Shown piece after piece: positions 19,419 to 28,538 of a stretch of DNA of 64,000 nucleotides. The notes under the pieces are model-generated. The model was given only the letters and a program-made list of their open reading frames with translations, had not been told where the DNA came from and did no database searches. The DNA comes from Cladorrhinum sp. PSN259 (lineage: Eukaryota > Ascomycota > Sordariomycetes > Sordariales > Podosporaceae). The position numbers and the translations under genes are program-made. Every line of letters begins with the position of its first letter. The first letter of the stretch is position 1. The stretch lies in contig MU867083.1 in NCBI GenBank assembly GCA_033725935.1, forward strand, positions 310,001-374,000, read 5' to 3'.

Positions 19419-21331
19419 TTACTCCATCTCACCATGCAGTTCCATGTTCTCCGAATCTGGATACCCATCCCTATGGACTCCGTGCTTAAGAATCATATGC
19501 CGCTTCCAGTTATCCTTTCGAGGAAACGATTGCCCACCCTGTCTTGAGTAAGGGCAGTCTGGTATTGTGCAGTGGAATGCTCTGCTCCTCATGTGCTTGT
19601 CATTGATGTGCCTGTCCAGGTGTGTTTTTGTCCCAAATCGTTGGACGCATCCTGGGTGAGGGCATTCATGCGGCCTTTCGTGATATCTCTTATGATGTCT
19701 AGGGAATTATATGACTGTTAACCTTTGCCAGAGGTAGTCTGCATCATGGTGGGAGATAACACTTACGATAACTTGTGAATTTGATCAAATACACGACCAC
19801 ATTCGTCACAGGTGAGGGTCTTTGGATAATTACCTGAAAGGTCTGTTCGTTCTGCTGATGTGTCCGGCGTAAGTGGCGTGGGCTCGACTAGTGGTGTGTC
19901 GTTCGCAACCGAGTCCAGGGATGATAGTGCACCGGAGCTTGGCGAGGCCGGGGTATCCTCATTACCAAGGGGCAGAGCAAATAGAGCCAGCTGCTCCAAA
20001 TGTCCTGCGATGTGGCCCATAAGCGCAGATAGAGGAAGCTGTGTTTTACAGAAGGGACATGACTCTTCCTGTCCCCCGTCGATGGGTGCTTCACTGACCT
20101 GAAGAACTGCAGAAAGCTGTCGGTAATCTGATAGTTGCTCATGAATTGATCGAACGTGCAATGCCATGAGCTCTTTTGTTGGATATGATGTGTTGCAAGG
20201 CCGGCAATTCCACTGCCTGCGATGCATCTGCATTTCGTGATAAATCCACTCCCTTCGAGTTGCGTAAAGCTTTTCGGGGTTGCTGCACTGCGTGAAGGTG
20301 CATACGTAAGGGCGAAGGTCACGAAAGACGTGTCGCTTCCAGGCATCCCGTTCCTTCATATGATCACATCGGAGAACCATCTTGCAGAACGGACACTCAA
20401 ATTTTGTAGAGTTGTGCGGTGGGATTGGGACCTTGGGTACCCTGATCAATGAACCACGATCGATACCAAAGTCAGATTGAGAATAGACGGTTCTGGACGG
20501 CCCGACTTGTATCTCTGTGTCGTATATTGCTGAACGAGCAATAGAAGAAAAGGTATTGACCGTGGCTGGGTGCGATCGTCGAGTAGCAGTTTCTGAAGGG
20601 GCGCTGCGGCTTGGTTCAGCTTTGGAGTCGACCGGTGACTGCGGGCCTTTCTCGTGCTCTTCATCATATGGGTGCCCTGCCCAATATCTTAACTGTTCTC
20701 GGCGTCGTGTGTTGGCCGTGGCAAGCCTCCAACAGAGACGTCCAATTTCGGATGAGAGATCAGTCGGTGACCATCCATTGAGCTTTTGATGCACATGGGA
20801 GTACTCGTAGTAAGGAACCTCTCCACCTTGATCCTCCTCTGCTTTGGAGTGAAGATATCTGCCGCGAAGGCGGGGCCGACGGAAGATGGTGCTGTAATAA
20901 TATAACAGGTCGATCTGTTCAAAGATATGTGACAGAACAAGTGAGAAACGCGAAACCCGAGGCCGGAGGTTTGGTGAACCTTGTTGTTGCTGCTGGCTGT
21001 CGGTCGAATATTCGCTATCTGAGGTGAGTGAGGAACCATCGAGGTCCGGGGACATGGCGATGGCAGCTGAGACGAGACGCCGGAGTTGTTGGAGTGCACC
21101 AGCTACTGAAGTCTGGAGAGCCTGGTCATTCTGCAATGTCTCCTGGAGCGAGTTGGTGTTTTCTTTGGTGGCGCCTGTCTGCTCCATCCAGATCTTCAAG
21201 CGACCGAATTGTTCGAGTAGCTTTTCCGAGTCTGCTGAGCTTGTCTGTTTGGCGATCTCATCGAATAGAAGCTTTTCATAGAGGCCAAGTACGTCCTTGG
21301 CCAGGTTTGGAAGAGGCACCAGATTGTCCAT
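19419..21331 (-). CDS. C2H2 zinc-finger protein with fungal STAND-associated N-terminal domain
   Basis: Two exons, 21331-19767 and 19698-19419, join to 614 residues (donor GTAAGT, branch GTTAAC, acceptor CTAG); the second exon encodes the last 93 residues. Residues 1-90 are helical, with LYEKLLFDEI and RLKIWMEQTGA. This matches the short N-terminal domain (F-W-.-IGA) found before C2H2, kinase or NLR modules in many fungal proteins often labelled acuF-like. A long disordered part follows. Cys/His pairs begin with FECPFCKMVLRC, continue through YVCTFTQC, WNCRPCNTSYPTKELMALH and ESCPFCKTQLPLSALMGH, and end with three fingers: TCDECGRVFDQIHKLSHHKRYH, HECPHPGCVQRFGTKTHLDRH and FHCTIPDCPYSRQGGQSF. 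It is transcribed divergently from the HeLo-like gene, 238 bases away. Nuclear or cytosolic; function unknown. Confidence 0.82.
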
Positions 21332-21569
21332 TTTTGGTGATGATCTGACAATTCAATTATCACAAGAGTCGGAATTTGAAAGTTCAAGGTGCATCTGGGA
21401 GGACATGCAAGGATGCGGCACAACCAACCCCACCTTCCCCGCTCAAAGAACATCCAAGCTGAATATGAAGAGAAAGAGCAACATCAGTTTGAGCCCAAAA
21501 TTCTTATGAAGCAGTCGTGATTGCTCTCCTTGTCTCCATCAGCTCCCAACCGACCCCTCATCGGTCGGA

Positions 21570-23399
21570 ATGGAAGTTGCGGGTTTGCTCCTTGGGGGTA
21601 TCCCCATCGTTCTCTACGCAATTGACAATTATCACAAATGCCTACAGTGGACCGATGATTTCTGGCGGTACGAATCTACTCTCAAATTGCTACGCAGTCA
21701 TGTTTTTGTACAGCAACAACAGCTCCAGATTACGTTGCGCAGCATCGGACTGGTCGACCCAAGACCATACGAGTTGGAGGAGTATCTCCGTCAGCGGTAT
21801 CCTGACAAGTTCGAAGTTCTCACTGATATTATATCTCACATGGAGAAGCTCCTGTCGAAGCTGATGGATAAGCTCGATGTCGATTCACAAGGGCGACCAA
21901 AGTGGACGACCGAACCTCCCGATCGCGCAATTTGGGAGTGGAGGAGAGTCCGAAGGGGGTTTAGTCGGAGCTCGAGGCAGAAGCTTATTGAGGAGTTGCA
22001 GTTCTGGAACGACGCACTGAAAAACTGCTTCGATAAAGCTGAATTGCCTCTGGACAATGATACCCCAACATCGGCAGTCGACACAATGCGATCCAAGTAC
22101 GACTCTGCAAGCTGCAACCGCATCAGACAACGCGCCTCCAAGATCCATCAAGTCTTGTCACGCTCCTGGCTGTGTCAATCCCATCAACAACATTCGGGCA
22201 ATCTTAAACTCCCTTGGCACACGGGCGATGCGGCACTTACTAAAGAAGAGGGCCTCAGTCTTCTCTTCCCGTATAAAGCTACGGGGTCATCCCAGTACTG
22301 GTGTGAGGTTTCGTGCGACGTTATTGAAGCCGAACAAATTGTTGCGCCTCCAATCTCAACCACTCACATCAGCCTTGCTACGACAGGCCCAGCACCAGAT
22401 CCAACTTCCCACGAGCCCCAAAGTCCAAGCCACCGGCCGTGGAAGAAACTAAAGGGGCTCTTCCAGGCAAGTGATTCTCCAAAAGAGGCCAAAACTACGA
22501 ATTTACCAGCAATAAGCGCGATTACATCCACCTCCTCATCCACTGCTATTGCATTACCCAACCCAGCCTTCCCCTTGTACTCTCGCCCACCTCAGTTGCC
22601 CCCAACAGTCAAGTGTCTTTGTTCTTTCACACATGGTGTGATGAATATTGGGCGACTGGTCAACAAAAGCAGCACCGGAAACAGTCTGCATGTGCAAATG
22701 AAGCGCCTGGAACAGCCTCGCTTTTCCAGTGCTGTCCCCCTTGCTACCGTCTTCGACCAGGCAGCCGCCGGGTTGATACTTTCACGGAAAGACCGGTTTG
22801 CCTTTGCCGCTGCGGCCACTTGGGCCGTCCTACTACTCTCCGGGTCGCCATGGATTGGTCCAGAGTGGAATGGCAAGGACGGGTTGCAGCTCTTGACCGA
22901 ATTACACGCCATGAAATATCAGCCAGCAGTGTCCTGTACTTTCTCAGGGTTGGGCAGTCTAACTCGAGGGCAAGACGAACTGGAAACCACACATGCGGCC
23001 GGCAACCATAGCAATACAGGCTCCCAGTTTATCCGCAACAGAACGCTCTTTGTTTTGGGTGTGCTTTTGATTGAGCTCAGTCTGAACAAGCCCTTTGAGA
23101 AGCTTCGGGAAGAGTATCTATCCAGCAGCCTATCGGCTTCTTTGGGAATGGGGACGCAGAGTATGATTGACGACTTTGAGGTCGCCAACATGTGTATGCA
23201 GAGGGTCTATCTGGAAGCAGGCGACCTGTATGGCTACGCCGTTCAGCGCTGTCTTCGATGCGAGTTTCCTGGTCGAGACATTACCAAGAGTTTCGAATTT
23301 GAACAGTTCCGAACCGACTTTTTCCACGGCGTCGTTGCGCCTGTACAAGTGACGTTCAACTTGTTGCAGGCCATGCACGAGGTTTCACAAAGAGTTTAG
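21570..23399 (+). CDS. HeLo-like / DUF7580 protein with degenerate kinase-like C-terminal region
   Basis: Single-exon gene, 609 residues. The N-terminus MEVAGLLLGGIPIVLYAIDN, followed by YHKCLQWTDDFWRYESTLK, is the hallmark of the DUF7580/HeLo-like group: a hydrophobic first helix then a four-helix-type bundle reaching about residue 210. A Ser/Pro-rich linker follows (about 270-340). The C-terminal region has RKDRFAFAAAATWAVLLLSGSPWI and RNRTLFVLGVLLIELSLNKPFE, resembling helices of a protein-kinase C-lobe (GVLLLEL) but without HRD or DFG, so it would be a pseudokinase. HeLo and HeLo-like bundles act as membrane-targeting cell-death effectors in fungi, and this class is usually wired to NLR-type sensors. 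Here the neighbour is the divergent C2H2 gene. Membrane activity and any self/non-self role are inference. Confidence 0.72.
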   Translation: MEVAGLLLGGIPIVLYAIDNYHKCLQWTDDFWRYESTLKLLRSHVFVQQQQLQITLRSIGLVDPRPYELEEYLRQRYPDKFEVLTDIISHMEKLLSKLMDKLDVDSQGRPKWTTEPPDRAIWEWRRVRRGFSRSSRQKLIEELQFWNDALKNCFDKAELPLDNDTPTSAVDTMRSKYDSASCNRIRQRASKIHQVLSRSWLCQSHQQHSGNLKLPWHTGDAALTKEEGLSLLFPYKATGSSQYWCEVSCDVIEAEQIVAPPISTTHISLATTGPAPDPTSHEPQSPSHRPWKKLKGLFQASDSPKEAKTTNLPAISAITSTSSSTAIALPNPAFPLYSRPPQLPPTVKCLCSFTHGVMNIGRLVNKSSTGNSLHVQMKRLEQPRFSSAVPLATVFDQAAAGLILSRKDRFAFAAAATWAVLLLSGSPWIGPEWNGKDGLQLLTELHAMKYQPAVSCTFSGLGSLTRGQDELETTHAAGNHSNTGSQFIRNRTLFVLGVLLIELSLNKPFEKLREEYLSSSLSASLGMGTQSMIDDFEVANMCMQRVYLEAGDLYGYAVQRCLRCEFPGRDITKSFEFEQFRTDFFHGVVAPVQVTFNLLQAMHEVSQRV

Positions 23400-23908
23400 A
23401 CCAATTAAAATGACATTCTGAGTTTGAACCGAGAAAGTCTCCATGTGTGCACTCAGCTGTGTTATTGTTCCTTGCTGTCAGCCCAACTTCGAGGACCAAA
23501 TAAACCTGTAAGTTACTTACTCTTCAGTTTGTAGGAATGTTCGTTAGGCGTTTTCAAGCACAAACATCCGGGGCCTTGGATGCCCAGTGGTGCTCGTACC
23601 TTCCCTTATCAGGTACATCCCGACTGTTTCCACCGCGACCGTGAACCATGTTGGCCTCGCGTGCTTTCCGAATGAAAAAAAGACTTCCACAGCCGGGTGA
23701 AGCACAGGGCTTCGAGGTTTTCCCGTGCCGTCACCTGCAGAGAGCCACCCTCTGCAAAGCGTCTCGACACTTCCAGGTTGTCCATCAACAATATCAACCA
23801 ATCTGCACTGCATCAACTACGCTGCATCAATTACGCTTCCATCAATCACCTCTCTGTTAACTGACGTAGAAATTTGGCCACGCCTGACCGACACGATTTG
23901 CAAAAAGC
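23400..23908. other. Intergenic, promoter of the F-box-like gene
   Basis: No gene recognised; short unconserved frames only. Confidence 0.5.
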
Positions 23909-25360
23909 ATGAATTCAACGACCACACCAACGACCACACCAACGGCCACACCAACGGCCACACCAAACGACCACACCTCCGATCATCACCCCACCGAGAA
24001 CACCGTGACAGTTTCTACCACGACCCCAGTAATTCAAGCACTTCATCCAATTTTCAAGCTTCCCGACGAGCTTTTCGACGAAATTATGTCACTCGCAACA
24101 TACATTCCGATGACCGAGAGTAACTACTGGGATAAACCGAGCCATGCGTTGACAGTAATTGCCGAAATTGCGAAACTTTGTCGTCGTTTTAATCGGCTTA
24201 TAACCCCATACTTATACAGGGTCCTGTTCATGGGTCCAGGGTTTCTCGACGACAACACCAAGGACGGCCGTTTGCGGACGTGTTTGACTGACAATAGGGA
24301 CTTGGCTCTCTTCTGTCAACACCTCATCCTAACAATCACCGAACACTCGAAATGGAGCATCTTGTTGGAGTTGATTCCTCCCAACGTTCGCACTCTATGG
24401 ATTCGAACCGACATCACCCTGGAGCCATTTTTTGAGTCATTGGTCTACACTGTGACCAACCGACTTGGAAAGCTGGAAAATCTCTTCATCAATCTTGCAA
24501 GTTCCCTTGGCCATATCTCGAGCATCGTTATAGGAATGCTAGGACGAAGACTCGTTTCCATTTGCATTAGCGACAACAACGTTGTGGGGGCCGAACAGGA
24601 ATTCAGGCCCGGATTTGGCATCTCTGTGTGTTTTGACTACTCGCGAGGTAGCCAATCGCTTTTGCGGGATGTAATCGAGAGTGCCATGGGAATTGATGAA
24701 TCGAAGCTGTATTCATTTTGCCTCGGGCTATGGCAATCGAATCGACAAAAGGGCGAACACTGGTCCGTCAACGACGTGCAATCTGTACTAGAGCAAAGAG
24801 CGTCACATATTGAGGTGTTGGTTCTGGCCTGGAAGCCACAGAGGGTACATACGGCTCTGATTGAACGGCGCCTAGATTTCTCTCAGTTCCTAAGCCTCAA
24901 GGTAATCGATACTCATCCCGTGTTCCTCAATGCCTTTGCTCTTCCGCCTATTCTGCGGTTTATTAGCTGGCGCCCTGGTAATAGCAGTTACGACTAGATG
25001 GAAGCCCTATTCCAGGAGGACTACTTCCCTTGTTGGGACACATTTGGAGCATATGAGGAGCTGCTACTTGCAAAGTTCATGTATGAATTCATGTTAGCGG
25101 ATGAAGAGAAAGACCATTATCTCCCCTACCTAAGATATTCGATAAGCCACAAGGTCACAAAACGGCGATGCAGCTGCTCGGTTGGGTCGGAGAATTTGGA
25201 ATACCCGTGGGACAGGATCAAGCGATTAATAAACAAGTTGCAGTACACGGATTACAGGATAGCTTGTGAAGAGCTTGCGACGTCATCTCAAAACATGAGC
25301 AGGGAAGAATACCGAGACTGGTTCAATTCAGGTGATGGTCTCGTACAGCCCGAGACCTAG
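23909..25360 (+). pseudogene. F-box-like protein interrupted by an in-frame TAG
   Basis: One frame runs 23909-25360 (483 codons) with a TAG at 24995-24997, immediately followed by an in-frame ATG. The start encodes TTPTTTPTATPTATPNDH from a 12-bp minisatellite. LHPIFKLPDELFDEIMSLA at about residues 46-64 is an F-box-like LPDEL motif, with LITPYLYRVLF completing it; the rest is a long alpha/beta-type region as in fungal F-box proteins with degenerate leucine repeats. Both sides of the TAG read as one protein (LPPILRFISWRPG before, MEALFQEDYFPCWDTF after). A 96-bp phase-0 intron from GTAATC at 24902 to this TAG is formally possible but would remove protein-like sequence and lacks a good branch point. 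Intact F-box proteins link substrates to SCF ubiquitin ligase through Skp1. I favour a nonsense-disrupted gene. Confidence 0.6.
23918..23978 (+). repeat. 12-bp minisatellite in the F-box-like gene
   Basis: About five units of a 12-base repeat close to ACGACCACACCA, with scattered substitutions, encode the Thr/Pro-rich N-terminus. The number of units is likely to vary between strains. Confidence 0.75.
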
Positions 25361-25760
25361 CGTATTGCTTTGCTAAGGTTGCAGCTGCAACATACCTGCT
25401 CAGAGGGGCTTCGGGGATTGAGCGAAGCAAATTATACATAGTTGGTAGCGAATAATGGGCAATATCGCGGCAATAGAGCGTATGATCCACGGTTGCTTCA
25501 GGGATATCCAGGTCCAATCTTGTGAGCAGTTCATTAGCGATACGTATTCGAGTTTTATTTTTTTCTTGCGGTTACGCCCGATAACGCTCTGAACTAACAA
25601 CAATTAGCGATACGTATACCTACTTGAAGAACGGATTCATGGAATGGACGGAAGATAACACGAAGCTGCCTCTGAATAAACACTGAAACCTTTTCATTGG
25701 CAATCTTCCCAAACTTGAAGGTCCCCGGTGATAATCTGCCTTGACTGAATATCCTCCGGT

Positions 25761-25764
<4 letters not shown>

Positions 25765-25797
<33 letters not shown>
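25765..25797. repeat. (TC)n microsatellite
   Basis: An uninterrupted run of about 16 TC units. Confidence 0.9.
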
Positions 25798-25800
<3 letters not shown>

Positions 25801-26158
25801 GCTTTCTCTTTTATTTTCTTTTATCTTAAAGAATAAAATAAATTACACTCTATTTCCTGATCTTGTACTAGATACCATACCCCTTGTCACCATCTGCATG
25901 TGAACCTCACACGGATCAGAGGCTCCTTTTACCTAGAATTCCGCCAGTGAGGATATCATGATGTTGAGACCAACTTTCGGCGACGTAGGATAAATTTGAT
26001 GTGGTATCTATAGTATATGTAAGCGATAGGGGTTAATTTGAATGGATCGAGGGGGGGAAAAATATTCACGATATTCTTTTGTATTTTTCTATTTGACCCT
26101 TATTCCTCAACCGAAGACTTGTCGAGTAACAATCTGTTTGCTTGCTGAAAGACTGAGC

Positions 26159-26184
26159 AAAAAAAAAAAAAAAAAAAAAAAAAA
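26159..26184. repeat. Poly(A) tract
   Basis: A run of about 26 A. No retroelement coding sequence or target-site duplication is visible beside it. Confidence 0.9.
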
Positions 26185-26405
26185 GAAAGAACTTTGCGAG
26201 AAAGAAGAAATAATAGAAGAGATGGCCATTTCAACGAAAGCTTCTCAATGAGCCCGATAATCGCGAGCGCCGCGGCCATAATGTCTCCAAGACAATAAAC
26301 CGAGCAAGCATCATAGCACCAACCACGGAACAAGACCTTTTGTCTCTTGCAGATTTGACCTGCCGTAAAATCAAAGCTGTTAAACCGTAAAAACTAGCAA
26401 TAAAT

Positions 26406-27812
26406 TCAAACACATTCATCTCGATCAATAAATTCATAATCCTCATCACTCCACTCGTCCAAGCTACGAGTGTTGTCACCGCCATCTTCAGCAGCCTGAG
26501 CAGCCACAGCAGTCTGAACCGCACGCCCGGCAGAAGCAGCAGCAGCCGCGGCCATATTCTTTGCGTTTAATAGTGCAACTTCTCTGTATTGCCTAGTGAA
26601 GTCGTAGACCCCGTGCCCCTTGGGTCTCTCCATAATCAACGATGAATCTCGCACAAAGCTTGACGGTTTCGGTTGTTGTTGCTGTGGGTCTTGTTGACAG
26701 GCAATATCAGACACAACCCCAGCAGCAGCAGCAGCCTCGGCAATATCCTCTGCAGTTATTGGTACAGCCTTTCTGAGTTGCTCAATGTACGTGTAGACTT
26801 GCTTGGATCTCGCCCTACTCAGCAATTCTTGCATAAAACGATACGCTTCCAGTTCTTGTTCTTGCTGATGGGCACTACTAGAGACAACGGTAGCAGGTAT
26901 TTGTTGCTGTGGTTGCTGTTGTGGTCGCTGTGGTGGTTGCTGTTGTTGAGCCTGGGCGCCACTACCAGCAGTGCAACGCGAGGCCGTCGCTCCCTCGTCT
27001 TCTTTCTCAGCCTTCTTCTCAGACTCGGGCATGTGCTGGATCAGCTTGCTGAGGTCGAGCTTGCCTCGAAGACCACGTGCGTCAGGACATACCGTCTTGA
27101 TGGGAGGACGGGCAGAAAGAACATCTCCTGTGCCCAGTGGTGGCGCGTGCAATGCATTCACCCGGCAGTTTTCCCTGCACTTGTCACTATTGCTTGGTTC
27201 TTTTCTCCGGGATTGTTCGTCTGACGGGACCTGTGCGAGTGAACCTACACTCCCGTTCGCTCCACGAGTCTGGAATGGATTTGGGCCTTGAGAGTAAACC
27301 GAGGAGGAAGCAGTTGAAAAGAAGTCCAAACACCGGAGACAATGCTCCAGCCACAGTGGTGGATGGGCAGCCGTGGGATTCCGGTTGAATTCCTCATATC
27401 CCGGGGAGAGCTTGTTGGCCTTTTGTTCCGTCTGCTTCCGATGCAGTGACGAAGCGGGGACAGTGGAGGTCAAAGCCGGCGGTGGAGGAGTCGCTGGTCT
27501 CACGAGATTGTTCACTGTCTCGCCAGGCTTGACCATGTTCTCTTCCATGCCCGAGACGGAGTTGCTTTGGCGCAGCGCCAGGGTGGTTCGGCGCCGGGAC
27601 GTGAGGGCAACGATTTCGGCCGGCATCGGAGTCGAAAGCTTGAAATCTTTGGCGAACGCTTTGTGAGAGGCCGACACTAATTCCCGAGAAGGTGCCTGGC
27701 GCTTGTCATGAACGGAGCAGAGTTTCCGGCACGACTTACGAGTGGATCCAGGTTCTTTACATACCCAACTAATTCGTTGCCTGCAGTCTTCACGGGAAGG
27801 GAGCGCCTCCAT
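26406..27812 (-). CDS. Hypothetical disordered Q/A-rich protein
   Basis: Single open frame, 468 residues, with a proper ATG. I do not recognise a domain. Most of it is predicted disorder. Six Cys lie in the first 35 residues (CRQRISWVCKE, KSCRKLCSVH) and again in SDKCRENCRV, which might bind metal. Glutamine runs occur near residues 290-310 (QQQQPPQRPQQQPQQQ), alanine runs near 370 and 425, and a helical Gln/Glu/Arg stretch (EQELEAYRFMQELLSRARSK) might be a coiled coil. The C-terminus is acidic (DEWSDEDYEFIDRDE). The composition would fit a transcriptional or scaffold protein, but that is only composition. The length and codon use favour a real gene. Confidence 0.55.
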   Translation of the reverse strand: MEALPSREDCRQRISWVCKEPGSTRKSCRKLCSVHDKRQAPSRELVSASHKAFAKDFKLSTPMPAEIVALTSRRRTTLALRQSNSVSGMEENMVKPGETVNNLVRPATPPPPALTSTVPASSLHRKQTEQKANKLSPGYEEFNRNPTAAHPPLWLEHCLRCLDFFSTASSSVYSQGPNPFQTRGANGSVGSLAQVPSDEQSRRKEPSNSDKCRENCRVNALHAPPLGTGDVLSARPPIKTVCPDARGLRGKLDLSKLIQHMPESEKKAEKEDEGATASRCTAGSGAQAQQQQPPQRPQQQPQQQIPATVVSSSAHQQEQELEAYRFMQELLSRARSKQVYTYIEQLRKAVPITAEDIAEAAAAAGVVSDIACQQDPQQQQPKPSSFVRDSSLIMERPKGHGVYDFTRQYREVALLNAKNMAAAAAASAGRAVQTAVAAQAAEDGGDNTRSLDEWSDEDYEFIDRDECV

Positions 27813-28538
27813 GTCTACTCGACCTGGGACCTCGATCGGTATGATGCGGGATGTGGGCTTCTTTGGACGTAGGGGACTGGGGTAGAATAATAATTAAAAA
27901 GGAAGCTGGACAAAACCAGACTTGAAAGAGGGTTATCTCAATGGCAGGGGAACAAGATAAAATATTATTGATGAGCTGCGTCTTGTTTGTTGGACTGATT
28001 GGAAGAGTATCGTGTCGAACGGACTCTAGCTGGTGGAAAGTCCAAGTTGGAAAGAACAGAGGGATGAGTGGGAGGAGCTCCGGGGGTTTTAAAAGATGGT
28101 TGGCGTTCATTCTTGGGGGTGATCTCCGGACAACGCGGGCAACGATGGGGCATGTGGCGTTGAAAAGGGAAGGGAAAAGAAATCAACAGAAGACCGAAGA
28201 CGCAGAAGGTGTCAAAATATGGGAACGTCTTATCTTTGCTGCATGTCCATGACGCTGTGGAGGTCATGCAGTCTGGGCCACGACGAAATCAATGATATCA
28301 TTCCAATAACTTTATCGGGCAGTTTTATCACGGAACAAGCACGTCTGAGATTTCTCAGCTTTTTTGGATGAGGGTTGCAAATGTCAGCAGACTTCTTTCA
28401 GAGCAACCATGCGATATATTGTTTCTGTACATGTGGAGATGCCAGGAAACCCTCGGTAGGTTAATGATGATCTTCAGTCTTCACCCATCCCTCTTCCCAC
28501 GACTCCGCATTTTACTCAGCCTCAACCTCCCCGGGAGC
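27813..28538. other. Intergenic, no gene recognised
   Basis: Upstream region of the Q/A-rich gene and downstream region of the ipa-like gene. Nothing conserved seen. Confidence 0.5.

Larger units (their letters stand above)
25361..26405. other. Intergenic with (TC)n and poly(A) tracts
   Basis: No gene seen. AT-rich with simple repeats at 25765-25797 and 26159-26184. It lies between the 3' ends of the F-box-like gene and the Q/A-rich gene. Confidence 0.5.

Noticed and set aside
26159..26184. Poly(A) run as a retroposon tail
   Set aside because: No upstream element coding sequence and no target-site duplication seen.
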